A stretch of DNA of 32,404 nt from Bacteroidia bacterium (GTDB lineage Bacteria; Bacteroidota; Bacteroidia; Bacteroidales; Azobacteroidaceae). Location: NCBI GenBank assembly GCA_025996865.1, contig BNTV01000052.1, positions 1 through 32,404 on the forward strand. Direction: 5' to 3'. The position numbers and the translations under genes are program-made. This document shows, in pieces, positions 1-8,700 of the stretch. Each line of letters begins with the position of its first letter. Within the stretch, counting starts at the first letter, position 1. The notes beneath the pieces were generated by a model. The model did no database searches, had not been told where the DNA came from, and was given only the letters and a program-made list of their open reading frames with translations.

Positions 1-498
1 CCGTTATTGTGAGCGAAGCAGCCGATACGGAAAAGCCGGTCATAACCCTTTCCGGCGCCAATCCTTTGTACATAGAACAGGGCGGTGTTTATACAGAGCC
101 GGGTTATTCGGCAACAGACAATAAAGACGGAAACATCACCGCCAATGTTCAAATTACCGGAAACATTGATGTCAATGTTCCGGGCACCTATTACAAATAT
201 TACAATGTAGCGGATGCAGCAGGAAATCAAGCGGAACAAAAAACAAGAACCGTTATCGTGAGCGAAGCAGCCGATACGGAAAAACCAGAAATAACCTTAC
301 TTGGCGATAATCCATACATTTTGCAACAAGGCACAACCTATACAGAACCGGGAGCAATAGCCATAGATAACAAAGACGGTGATATCACCAACAAAATTGT
401 TATTACAGGTAGTGTTGATACCGAAACAATGGGAGATTACACGATTACCTATACCGTAACCGATGTCGCAGGCAATACCCAAACAGCCACCAGAACAG
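1..498 (+). repeat. Tandem DUF5011-coding repeat, unit 249 bp
   Basis: Bases 1-37 and 250-286 are nearly identical (a single transition plus one third-position change) and both encode the linker V-S-E-A-A-D-T-E-K-P. The period of 249 bases is exactly 83 codons. Similarity is highest at the linker and falls inside the Ig fold. This suggests repeat expansion by duplication; more units probably lie to the left. Confidence 0.75.
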
Positions 499-758
499 TT
501 CGTATTACATCCGTCAATTCAATAGAAACTGTGAATAAATCCACAGTAAAATATTACATCTCCAGCGGGAATCTCACCCTTTACGGAGTTCCGATTCGTG
601 AAATAAAACTCTACGACCTTTCCGGCAGATTGTTCAAAACTGAACAAGCTGGTGGAAATGACCAACTTACTGTTTCAAATTTATCAAAAAGCATGTATAT
701 TGTCAACATAATACTCTCTGACGGCAGGTTGGAAACGTTGAAAATAATTGTTAAATAA
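1..758 (+). CDS. T9SS-secreted DUF5011 repeat protein, 3' part (start lies outside window)
   Basis: The reading frame is open through the left edge, with the first whole codon at base 3, so only the C-terminal about 250 residues are present; a GTG at 9 is not a credible start. Two complete Ig-like units of about 83 residues follow each other, each with the DUF5011 pattern (P-x-I-T-L, then Y-T-E-P-G, D-N-K-D-G-[ND]-I-T, D-x-A-G-N). The last about 75 residues form a T9SS type A sorting domain, with an I-K-L-Y-D-L-S-G-R strand and a final K-I-I-V-K. This family is typically exported and anchored at the cell surface; the Ig units are probably spacers or adhesive stalks. The effector domain, if any, is upstream of the window. 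The gene converges on the next gene with about 50 bases between stops. Confidence 0.88.
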   Translation, partial: VIVSEAADTEKPVITLSGANPLYIEQGGVYTEPGYSATDNKDGNITANVQITGNIDVNVPGTYYKYYNVADAAGNQAEQKTRTVIVSEAADTEKPEITLLGDNPYILQQGTTYTEPGAIAIDNKDGDITNKIVITGSVDTETMGDYTITYTVTDVAGNTQTATRTVRITSVNSIETVNKSTVKYYISSGNLTLYGVPIREIKLYDLSGRLFKTEQAGGNDQLTVSNLSKSMYIVNIILSDGRLETLKIIVK

Positions 759-807
759 AAAATAAAACGGTTCGCATAAAGAGGTGCGTGGTTATTGCCA
801 TTGCCAT

Positions 808-1788
808 TTATTTTTGTTTGTCCTGTAAATGCCGACGTTTGTTAGCGCTCATAGTTGCCATTTGAGCAGCAAAGCGAGCCTCTTGTTGTTCTTTTTCTTC
901 CTTGCGTTTCTTGGCATTGGATTTGGCTTGTTTACGTTTTATATCCTGGAGACGCTTCATATTTTCCATTTTTTCTTTCGCTTCTTTTCTTTTGGCCTGT
1001 TTTTTCGCTTCTTTTTCTTTATATGCGGCTAATTTCTTTTCTTTTTCTTGTTGTGTTTTTTGCATCCGCTTTTCTTCTAATAGTTGTTGGTGTAATTCGT
1101 AATTTTCCGATAGATGGTCGGCTTGTTGCGCCTGTTGCGACAATACAATCAGGGCTTTCTTCAATGTTTTTTTTCTGGAATAACGATAACTTATACTTGT
1201 TTCATTGGCAAGGCACGTTTCGTTGAGCGATACGATAGTTTGCCAAAGTTTGTCTGTCGTCTGCTGCATACGTACTTGCACATTTTTGTGGTACAACATT
1301 CGAGCCAGCACATTGCATTGGGCTTCCAAATCCTGTTTTTTCTCGTCAAATGTAAACAAATGGGAATTGGGCAGCAGGAAATGTTGTTGAATAAAATCCT
1401 TTTTTATTTCTTCCGGCGCATTTGCAAACAGATAGCCGAGAAATCCATACACAAAAATGTGTCGGTGTTTTGCGGCATCAAATTCTATTCCATGCCTGAT
1501 CAACTTGTCCAGATCGTAATATACAAAAATTCGGTCGAGTATTTCGGGTTTGAAAAGGTTACCCAAGGCATGTTGCAACTGCGTACCGTCAAGGGGAAAA
1601 TAATGATAGAGAATTTCGGCTACTAATCCCTTAAAAGCATACATTCCGGCAAATACATACCGGCTGTTGTGCTGTCCACGTTCATCTTTATAAAAACTTT
1701 TGTGAGTGAGCGCTTTTTTAAGTTCGCTCGTCGAAGTTTTGATTTTTAATTTCAAAAGAAGCAGGGTATAATCGTTTACTTGCGCCAT
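808..1788 (-). CDS. Degenerate RNase III-fold protein with dsRBD-like segment and lysine-rich tail
   Basis: I see no standard name. Residues 20-135 resemble an RNase III domain: A-L-T-H-K-S-F at 26-32 matches the family's A-x-T-H-[RK]-S-[YF]. Where active enzymes have N-E-R-L-E-F-L-G-D this protein has N-S-R-Y-V-F-A-G-M (41-49), so the acidic catalytic residues are missing. The second acidic motif is replaced by H-I-F-V-Y-G-F-L-G-Y-L (110-120). Residues about 152-220 follow the order of a double-stranded RNA-binding domain, ending in S-R-K-K-T-L-K-K-A-L. Residues about 238-326 are a charged, Lys/Glu/Gln-rich predicted coiled coil. No signal peptide, so cytoplasmic. I infer an RNA-binding, non-cleaving protein. 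It starts 103 bases from, and divergent to, the tRNA pair. The match is by eye; a chance resemblance is possible. Confidence 0.7.
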   Translation of the reverse strand: MAQVNDYTLLLLKLKIKTSTSELKKALTHKSFYKDERGQHNSRYVFAGMYAFKGLVAEILYHYFPLDGTQLQHALGNLFKPEILDRIFVYYDLDKLIRHGIEFDAAKHRHIFVYGFLGYLFANAPEEIKKDFIQQHFLLPNSHLFTFDEKKQDLEAQCNVLARMLYHKNVQVRMQQTTDKLWQTIVSLNETCLANETSISYRYSRKKTLKKALIVLSQQAQQADHLSENYELHQQLLEEKRMQKTQQEKEKKLAAYKEKEAKKQAKRKEAKEKMENMKRLQDIKRKQAKSNAKKRKEEKEQQEARFAAQMATMSANKRRHLQDKQK

Positions 1789-1870
1789 TGTTCAATAACT
1801 GATATTTTGAAAATATAAATTTACGAAGCACAAAAATAAAGATTTTTTTTTATTATTTGTAGAATTTCTT

Positions 1871-1878
1871 TAAATTTG
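1871..1878 (+). promoter_or_regulatory. -7 box (TAAATTTG) ahead of the tRNA pair
   Basis: TAAATTTG fits the Bacteroidota TAnnTTTG box and ends 13 bases before the first tRNA. No -33 TTTG sits at the usual spacing; the nearest, at 1856-1859, is only 11 bases away. Position supports it as the tRNA promoter, but the evidence is the -7 box alone. Confidence 0.5.
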
Positions 1879-1891
1879 CAAACTTTTATAT

Positions 1892-1980
1892 GCAGAATTA
1901 GTGTAGTGGTAGCACGCAAGACTTCAGATCTTGATTGAAGAATCCAATCTTCAGCGCCGGTTCGATTCCGGTATTCTGCT
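1892..1980 (+). tRNA. Class II-type tRNA with anticodon UCA (reads UGA); identity unknown
   Basis: A full cloverleaf folds. The acceptor stem is 7 bp (1892-1898 with 1973-1979). The D stem GTGT/GCAC is 1901-1904 with 1912-1915. The anticodon stem CAAGA/TCTTG is 1917-1921 with 1929-1933, with loop CTTCAGA, so the anticodon is TCA at 1924-1926. The variable arm is long, TTGAAG/CTTCAG (1935-1940 with 1949-1954). The T stem is 1956-1960 with 1968-1972, with a standard TTCGATT loop. The discriminator base is T1980 and no CCA is encoded. UCA would read UGA. It does not fit bacterial tRNA-Sec, which has an 8 bp acceptor, a 6 bp D stem and discriminator G. The D arm resembles class I tRNAs such as Gln or Gly. 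It could be a suppressor, a non-translational tRNA, or a decayed gene, though every stem is intact. Confidence 0.85.
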
Positions 1981-1987
1981 CTTATTT

Positions 1988-2078
1988 ACGGGCTTAGTGT
2001 AAGGGTTTAGCACAACAGTTTTCGGGACTGTCTGGGGACTCCAACCCCTCAGAGCCGGTTCGAGTCCGGCAGTCCGTG
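1988..2078 (+). tRNA. Class II-type tRNA with anticodon UCG (reads CGA); identity unknown
   Basis: It follows the first tRNA by 7 bases and is its relative. The acceptor stem is 7 bp (1988-1994 with 2071-2077, one G-T pair). The D stem GTGT/GCAC is 1997-2000 with 2010-2013. The anticodon stem ACAGT/ACTGT is 2015-2019 with 2027-2031, loop TTTCGGG, anticodon TCG at 2022-2024. The variable arm is long (2032-2053), with CTGGGG pairing to CCC-T-CAG around a loop that contains TCCAA, also present in the first tRNA's variable loop. The T stem GCCGG/CCGGC is 2054-2058 with 2066-2070, loop TTCGAGT. Discriminator is G2078; no CCA is encoded. A UCG anticodon would mean arginine (CGA), but tRNA-Arg is class I, so a long arm is anomalous. 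A T run follows at 2080-2085. Confidence 0.83.
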
Positions 2079-2367
2079 CTTTTTTAATGAACAAATTTAC
2101 TTTTTTGGTGAATTATTTATCTCAGGCACATGCACAATGGAACTTTACAGGAACTCCTTGAATGAACAGAGCTTATTGCTACTGTGTTTGTTTTGTCCTT
2201 TGCATTAGGTAAAAATGAGGTTGTTATCTTCAAAACAAATCAGAATGTGTTCCTGAAGATAACTGAAACCGGAAAACACGAAAATAGCGCCCAAGTCCGG
2301 ACAGGAAAAGCCTAAACCGGTGCTGGAGTAATCAACGCACATAAGTAAATTTCGGATATAAATTACT
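2079..2367. other. Spacer between the tRNA pair and the M60 operon end
   Basis: I can assign no firm gene here. On the plus strand a frame from ATG 2130 runs 11 codons to a TGA at 2163, then 49 more codons to TAA 2313-2315; the second part reads like protein (for example V-V-I-F-K-T-N-Q-N). On the minus strand ATG 2342 to TAA 2205 would give a 45-residue peptide, 26 bases after the M60 stop. Both are short enough for chance. The spacer also contains a 10 bp inverted repeat and short palindromes (GTCCGGAC at 2295-2302, ACCGGT at 2316-2321). It may be a decayed gene or hold a structured RNA. Confidence 0.4.
2223..2263. repeat. Perfect 10 bp inverted repeat (hairpin, 21-base loop)
   Basis: GTTATCTTCA at 2223-2232 is exactly matched by TGAAGATAAC at 2254-2263. 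There is no T run close after either arm, so it does not look like a simple terminator. It could be part of a small RNA or a protein-binding site. Confidence 0.6.
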
Positions 2368-2368
2368 T
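2343..2368 (-). terminator. Weak AT-rich hairpin at the end of the M60 operon
   Basis: AAGTAA (2343-2348) pairs with TTACTT (2363-2368), and TTT (2350-2352) with AAA (2360-2362), around loop CGGATAT with one bulged A. It overlaps the first base of the M60 stop. It has few G-C pairs and no clear T run, so a terminator role is only suggested by position. Confidence 0.25.
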
Positions 2369-4422
2369 CAATTCAATGGGTTAATCTTAAAACCCGCCCA
2401 ATTCGAGTCAGTGATTTCATAAATGTGCTTGCCCGCCGGAACCGGAGGTTGAGGCAAATTCATCGCAGCGATGGCGGCGATGGTGGCGTCAACATCCGCT
2501 TGTTTCACTATGAACGGATTGGTTGCGTAATCATTCACGGTTAAATTCACCGGACGCAGGAAGCCCCAGTCGATAAAAAATTGCGTCATATCTAATTGGG
2601 CGACCTCGCAAACGATTTTTACAAATTCCAATTGACATATACCATCCAGCGTTGAGCCGTTGGATGATGCCTTCGGGTCGGGATTAACACGCACTTTTTG
2701 ATACACATCCTTGTAGAAATCCGTTTTGCCCAAGACGTCCATCATATACAATTTCAATTGCCAGAAAGGAACCAGTTTGCAGAATACATCGCCATGCTCA
2801 TTGTGAGGCAATTGCGCCGTTACAATTCCATCAACAGCTACCTGATAGCGATTTTTTCCTCCGCCCATGTTTTCGTCATTCAAACGGGAACGAACGCCCC
2901 ATTTGATGGAAATGTATTGCGAGAGAATATTATTGGTTACTTCCGTCATTCCCAACCATTTCAATCCCGGACGGGTTTGATTGACGTGTCCGATTTCGTG
3001 AGCGGGCATCCATGCGCCACCGCCGGTGGTGTTGGTAGTGCTTTTCAGCCTTGACAAATCCAACATATCTCTTGTCGAGCCGTAAACAGTCAGGTAATCC
3101 GTGGCATAAGCGGCAACGCCCGGACTCATCGTTCCCGACAACAACACCATGCGTGTCTTATTCATGGTATTGTATTTAACCTGTCCCTGAAATTCCTGTT
3201 CCGAATAGACCAAATCGTCGTAATGTTCAAGCACCTCAAGGCCATTGTCGAGACAATAAGCCCGATAAGCGGCTGTTTCAAAAGAAATCAGGGAATATCT
3301 GCCCTTTAGGTCGAAACAGGGAGCGGTTGCCTGTGCCAGCAGTCGTTGCCAATCGCCCGGAGCGATATGTTTGTCCCGGTCGAAATAACCGTTCACCGTA
3401 CCGGTAACAAAATTGATTTTGACCGGAGGCTCTGTTCCGGCAGGTGTATGATACAGAATATAGATTAACCCGTCATGAGGAGCGCGGATTTTATTAACGC
3501 CCTGGCGCAAGGAAAAAGTTGTCCGCTCGCCTCTGCCCAAAGGCAGCAGAATAGTCGCGCTCAAAAAGTAATTTGTATTGCCTACCAACACAATAATATC
3601 TTCGCCTTTTTTGGCATAAATTCCGGTCGGATTATCCAAAATTCCGTACCGGGCTGTTTTATTGATTTTCGCTATGGCAGTCGGTTCGGGATAAGACTGA
3701 TATTCTTGTATGCGAAATTCCCTTTCGTAACGGTCCTGGTAAATATCATACGCCAATTTCCGGAAAAATTCATTTTCTACTTGCTTGATGGTTTCGATCG
3801 TTACTTCCGGTTTCAATTCGGAACAGCTGGGGTCGGTGAAAAGCGTTGAATAGTTGAAGTTGTTGGGATTTTTGCGAAAGAATTGCATTTCCGCACAACT
3901 GGCAAACTGTTTGCCGCTCTCATCTCCGACTCCTGATTTGACAATAAACTGAATCCGGTCGATATTCCGCAGCGTTTCATCAAAGAAAACGACTGAAGGC
4001 GAAGCGCTGCCGCCAAAATCGTAGTTACCGTATTTGATATTCTCTCCGCCTTTTTGACGGTACCAAACTTCTATTTCCTTAAAGTTGCCGTTTGAGCCGG
4101 AAGTACGTGGATTGTAAACAATATAATCAATATCCGCCGGTGTATTCTCAAACCAGAAACCCAGGGTAATCGGGCTTGTAAATCCGTTTCCCGACGAATG
4201 GTACATGGTGGACATATCCCCGTCGATGGCTTTCGCAATCTCATCGGTAGAATACGTACCGCCGTTAGTGGTCGCGCGTTCGGGACGGATATAAATATCT
4301 TCCGCTATGGATTCGGCATAAGCTCCCGGACTTGAAACCAAGGTTAAAAACGCTTCTTGAGCCTGTAGCGCAAATCCGCCCGACAATATGAATAATATGC
4401 TGAGTATAATTGTTTTTCTCAT
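2368..4422 (-). CDS. Secreted M60 (enhancin-like) zinc metallopeptidase with CBM32/discoidin-like N-terminus
   Basis: Residues 1-22 are a signal peptide ending A-L-Q-A-Q. Residues about 48-185 look like an F5/8 type C (CBM32-like) sugar-binding domain, with A-I-D-G-D-M-S-T-M-Y-H near 65-75. The catalytic gluzincin motif is H-E-I-G-H at 475-479, with the family's downstream G-M-T-E-V-T-N-N at 491-498 giving Glu494 as third zinc ligand. Known M60 peptidases of gut bacteria cut O-glycosylated proteins such as mucins, so I infer a glycoprotein substrate. At 684 residues it is of usual size. It has no lipobox and no obvious T9SS tail, so periplasmic or freely secreted. Its ATG overlaps the upstream TGA as ATGA, which indicates translational coupling. 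It is the last gene of the long operon. Confidence 0.92.
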   Translation of the reverse strand: MRKTIILSILFILSGGFALQAQEAFLTLVSSPGAYAESIAEDIYIRPERATTNGGTYSTDEIAKAIDGDMSTMYHSSGNGFTSPITLGFWFENTPADIDYIVYNPRTSGSNGNFKEIEVWYRQKGGENIKYGNYDFGGSASPSVVFFDETLRNIDRIQFIVKSGVGDESGKQFASCAEMQFFRKNPNNFNYSTLFTDPSCSELKPEVTIETIKQVENEFFRKLAYDIYQDRYEREFRIQEYQSYPEPTAIAKINKTARYGILDNPTGIYAKKGEDIIVLVGNTNYFLSATILLPLGRGERTTFSLRQGVNKIRAPHDGLIYILYHTPAGTEPPVKINFVTGTVNGYFDRDKHIAPGDWQRLLAQATAPCFDLKGRYSLISFETAAYRAYCLDNGLEVLEHYDDLVYSEQEFQGQVKYNTMNKTRMVLLSGTMSPGVAAYATDYLTVYGSTRDMLDLSRLKSTTNTTGGGAWMPAHEIGHVNQTRPGLKWLGMTEVTNNILSQYISIKWGVRSRLNDENMGGGKNRYQVAVDGIVTAQLPHNEHGDVFCKLVPFWQLKLYMMDVLGKTDFYKDVYQKVRVNPDPKASSNGSTLDGICQLEFVKIVCEVAQLDMTQFFIDWGFLRPVNLTVNDYATNPFIVKQADVDATIAAIAAMNLPQPPVPAGKHIYEITDSNWAGFKINPLN

Positions 4423-5600
4423 TTTACGAATATTTTTGCAGTTTTACCTTTAACTGTTACTAAATAAATGCCTGTGGGCAATTCTCTGTTTCCGGCTATA
4501 CTTGTTCCGTAGATTGTATAAACCCGGTATTGTTCAGCGCCTTCCACCCGGATGCGTCTGTTTTCCACCCAAATACGTACAGGATTAGTATCCGGCGCAT
4601 AGATGGCTGTGCTTTCTTCATCCGTTAATTGGAACTTCCATGCAAACCCGGTATCGAAGGAGCCGCCTGCCACATAGTTTGCCGGAATTTCACCGTCGAT
4701 AGCGGCGTTCCAGTATTTTCCCGCAGCGGCGGGGCCGGTATGCACTTCGTATTGACCGTTTCCTAACGGCTCTATCGTCCATCCGTTGGTTTCCGTCTCT
4801 ACATATTGGATATAATTATATATATTGTGAATAGGCGTAGAGCCTATTTGGTGTCCTGTCGCCCGATTGACAAAATTCACCGAACTTTTGGAAGCGGGAT
4901 TATTGATAATTTTCCACTGTTGGTGATGGTTGTTTGCCGTAACTTCCTGCATCGAAAGTTTCAGGTCGGCTGTTGTTTCGATTTCGGTTAAACACTTTCC
5001 CGACAAGTCGCCTCTGGCATTAAAGACAGTGAGCCATGATATTTCTTTGTCGGTACTGATTATCGGCACGTCGATGGAAATGAATTGAAATTGGGCGTCG
5101 TCGCTAACAGGCGTATTTTTTGTGAAATAGAGTGCAAAATCAATCGTCGTTCCGCCTTGTGTCAGATAACCGGCTCCACTGACTCCCCCGGAGGGTTGCG
5201 TAACAATGCGCAAATAGGAATAACCTTCGGTTTGCGCGGTAAGAATCGTCCATACGGTAGAAGGTGTTTCGCTTGTAACCGCTATGCGTTCGCCGAGAGC
5301 GCCGTCGTAAATGATGTCTAATTTTTTGCCGGAATTTTTATTGATTATCTCATAGCGCGTGGCATTGGAGGTGGCTTCGATTCTCCACAACTGTTTTGCT
5401 TTTTCCAACAAACCGTTTGTTACCGGCTGACCGGTAATTTTACCGTTTTCTTCCGTAACCACTCTGCCTGCGTTATCGCCGGTTCCTTTTACTTGGATGA
5501 AATACCATTTGGGAGCGGCTGCCGTACTTGTTTCAAATTGTTGCGCCGATACGGTCAAAAAAGACAATAGACAAAAGGTAAAAGATAAAAGAGTTTTCAT
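4419..5600 (-). CDS. T9SS-secreted lectin-like (ricin-type fold) protein
   Basis: A signal peptide (about 1-20, cut near V-S-A-Q-Q) is followed by a W-Y-F-I-Q-V-K module near residue 32 with L-W-R-I and Y-E-I-I-N-K-N-S-G-K-K-L-D-I segments. A second related module follows at about 185-330 (Q-Q-W-K-I-I-N-N). These resemble the ricin-type beta-trefoil-like units found in Bacteroidota surface proteins. The last about 55 residues are a T9SS type A sorting domain, with Y-R-V-Y-T-I-Y-G and a final K-I-F-V-K. I infer a surface-displayed glycan-binding protein. It shares its module with the 1270-residue protein upstream and overlaps the M60 gene by four bases, so the two products are probably made in fixed ratio. 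No catalytic motif is seen. Confidence 0.8.
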   Translation of the reverse strand: MKTLLSFTFCLLSFLTVSAQQFETSTAAAPKWYFIQVKGTGDNAGRVVTEENGKITGQPVTNGLLEKAKQLWRIEATSNATRYEIINKNSGKKLDIIYDGALGERIAVTSETPSTVWTILTAQTEGYSYLRIVTQPSGGVSGAGYLTQGGTTIDFALYFTKNTPVSDDAQFQFISIDVPIISTDKEISWLTVFNARGDLSGKCLTEIETTADLKLSMQEVTANNHHQQWKIINNPASKSSVNFVNRATGHQIGSTPIHNIYNYIQYVETETNGWTIEPLGNGQYEVHTGPAAAGKYWNAAIDGEIPANYVAGGSFDTGFAWKFQLTDEESTAIYAPDTNPVRIWVENRRIRVEGAEQYRVYTIYGTSIAGNRELPTGIYLVTVKGKTAKIFVK

Positions 5601-5643
5601 TTTCTTTGGTTTAATTGTTGCTGTAAATTTTTAAATAGAAATG

Positions 5644-5699
5644 AGAAGATAGAAAAGGCTTTAAAACTTTTAAGACTATTAAAGTCTTTTCTATCTTCT
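5644..5699 (-). promoter_or_regulatory. Long intercistronic hairpin
   Basis: AGAAGATAGAAAAG (5644-5657) is perfectly complementary to CTTTTCTATCTTCT (5686-5699). After one mismatch, a further CTTTAA/TTAAAG pairing continues inside. With about 20 paired positions it fills the 115-base gap between two operon genes, the largest gap in the operon. No clean T run follows on the minus strand, so I favour an RNA stability/processing element or partial attenuator over a full terminator. Confidence 0.6.
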
Positions 5700-5715
5700 A
5701 ATATCTAAAAAATAA

Positions 5716-8700
5716 CTACTTTACAAGAAAGAATTTCGCTGCCGTTGTTTTCTTGGAAGCGTGCGTATCGATACGGATATACACGTTGCCCGGAATCAAC
5801 TTTTGAACTTTAATTCCTTGTATCGTATAGTAAACCGACGATGTTACCGGGTCATTGGCATCAACCGGAACGGTTTTAATTCCTGTTGGAATGAGCGGGA
5901 TAATCGTCAACCAGTTTCCTGCGTCGCTTTTGGAGTAGTTGGTAACCTGCAAGCCCAAATTGCTGGCGTCGCAGAGATACGAGCCGTTTGCCGCATTGGT
6001 CACGTTACGCATTTGCCATTTGCCTGCATTGGCGGCGTCCATTCCCGGTGCGAAACGGAAATAATCACCGTCAGCTTCCGGTTTCATCCGGTACCGGTTC
6101 ACCTTAGCTCCTTCGGTATTGACGGAAATAGTGTCGTAAGCAACTGCCGTACCATCATGGTTGATGATTTGATAACCGGCTGCCAACGTACCGTTGAATC
6201 TCCAGAGTTGAGCATTTGCCTCAGCCGTTTCTCCGTCGATTTTCACTCGTTGTACGAGCGTATCGGCGTTGATGGAAAGCACTTTATTTTTGTTATTGTC
6301 ATATTGGCGTGTGAAGCCGATATAATACCAAACAGGAGCCGCTGCCGTGGAAAGCTTTATCGGCAAATTCAATGCGCCGCTACCGCTTAATGCAATCGTT
6401 TTGGAGGATGCGCCTGTAGCCGTAAGCGTAAGTGTTGCATTATAGACTTGCTTTTCTGACGGATTGAAAATAATTTTCAAGGTATCGCCTGATTGCGGAA
6501 GTGTAGCGCCAACAGCGGTGCTGTCTGCTGCGCGAACAATCGAATAAGCGGAAACGTCGCCCGCCAAGGCCAAATTGATATTTCCGGTTAATCCATAACC
6601 TTTCACAATCACATTGCTGCTATAAATTGCGGGAGCGCCTGCTTCCATCGTATCAAATTCAATTGTTTTCGATAAAATTTGGATACGGACAGGGTCGGGA
6701 GCTGTTGTTTCCATGAACACAAGCGGATTTCCGCCATCGGTTCCCGCACTACTGTACGTAGTGACAGTAGCCCTGGCTCTATCGTTGAGCGCCAGATTGT
6801 TAACAGGACTCATCAATACCCAGGTTCCATTTACTTTTTTGAAAGACAACGGAGTAGCTTCTGCCTGTGGCGCCAAAACATAATCATCAGCGTGTTGCGC
6901 TGCCAAGTCGCTGTAAGCCACTGCCAAATAACCGGTTTTTGAAGGAGCGACCACGAACTTCCACAATTGATTTTCCGTTATCAATTCGGTGTCGGTACGA
7001 CCGGTGAAAGTTGTTTGCTTAATGGTTTCACCTTCCAAGCCTGCCGTCCATACTTTCCACGTGTTTGCACTTGTGTAGCTGCGAGTAAAAGCAACCGTGT
7101 ACCAGGTGGTATTGACGTCGTCGCTGACAGTTACCGGCAATTCGGGAATAATACAATTTCCGGCCAACACCACTTTCACATCTTCCGCACCGGCGGAAGA
7201 AAGCGTAAGTACCGCTACATACTCGCCGACTGAAGTCGGATTGAATGATATTTTAAGCGTTCCTCCTATCGCAACCAACGGGTCGCCTGCGGTAGAGCCT
7301 TCGGTCGTATTTGTTACCGTAAATGCAGAAGCGTCAGCTCCGCTTAGGGCGTAATCAATATTAACAGTAGTTCCTTTGGAGGTAACCGTCAATGTTTTTT
7401 CGCTTTTCAATCCGTTCGGAATATCGATAAAACCTACTGAAGCAGTACTTGCCTTGATCGTAATTGCGGAAGCAGGAATGAAATTAAGCACACCTCCTTC
7501 GTCGTTATGGAAATAGCCGTACAGGCAAACCGTAGCGCCGCCCCTGTCGTTTATGTATTGGGTATCTCCGGCTTTTTGGGCTTTTACATTCTGGAATCCC
7601 CAACCCAAATTCGTTCCGGTTGTTTTTTCCAATGCGATGTGTGTGTCGCCGGCGGCGGCTACGATATAATCTTCGTAGTCCTCACTGCCGTAAGCGCTGA
7701 AAAGTTCACCGCCAAGTTTAGACACAATTTTGAAATTATCCCAAGTTCCGGTAATTTTCCAGAGTTGATTGTTGGTTGCCGCCTGTTCCTGGTCCCAAAC
7801 TTCTTGCGTAACTTGTGTTCCCGTACCGTTATTTGTAATTACTTTCAAGGGTTGGCGAGCAAATTGAATCTGATACCAATATTCGTTAGAAGCATCGGCA
7901 GAGCTTACTTTGAACGGCAACAATCTTCCTTTTCCCGTTAGCTTAACCGTAACGTCTTCCATTCCTGCGCTTTTTATCACAAGCGTTGCATTGTAGTTTG
8001 CTACTGCTGTCGGAGTGAAAACAACTTCAAATTCGCCGCCTACTGCCGGTAAAGTAGCCGATGTAAGAGTGAATGCAGCAGCTCCTTCTCCTTGAATTTC
8101 GGCAGTAATAGCGCCGGTGGTGTTCAATCCGCCTGCGGCAACAAGTTTCTTAACCGTAGCGCCGATACCTGTCGGAACGCTTCCATATTCAACGGTTTCA
8201 AGTCCCACTACGAGTTTTTGGGCGGTAGAAGAAATAAAAACTAAGCGATTGCCTTCGTTGTTTACCGGGTAATTAGTGATGGAATCGCCGGCTGCATCCA
8301 AATCGTTAAGATAGCGTTTGGTTGGAGATTCAATGCCTGAAATTTCTCTGTATCCGGTAGATTCATTTCGTAATTGCCAATCTTCGGTATCATTATACGG
8401 CTCAAAGCCAAATTCGTCGCCATAGAAGTCATCCAAGCCGTAGCTGTTGTTGGCCATATTGTATTTAAGTTCGAAAGCATCTGCCTTGTTCACAATACGA
8501 TACTCATTCCAATCACCAACGATTTTCCATAATTGCTTGTTTTCGTTGCCCAGAATAGGCGTTTGCGTGATAGCATCACTCAGTGCGCCGGCTTGCAATA
8601 CTTTGTTATTGACTGCTTGCCGTTCAAATTGGATATAATACCAATATTGATTGGGGCCTGTTTCGTCGCTAATTTGGAAAGGAAAATTAAAATCGGACTT

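Noticed and set aside
1892..1980. tRNA-Sec
   Set aside because: The anticodon UCA and long arm fit, but the acceptor is 7 bp not 8, the D stem 4 bp not 6, and the discriminator is T not G. No SelA, SelB or SelD gene is in the window.
5761..6390. Plus-strand frame of about 209 codons opposite the giant lectin-like gene
   Set aside because: It has no recognisable domain or signal and lies wholly inside a well supported minus-strand gene.
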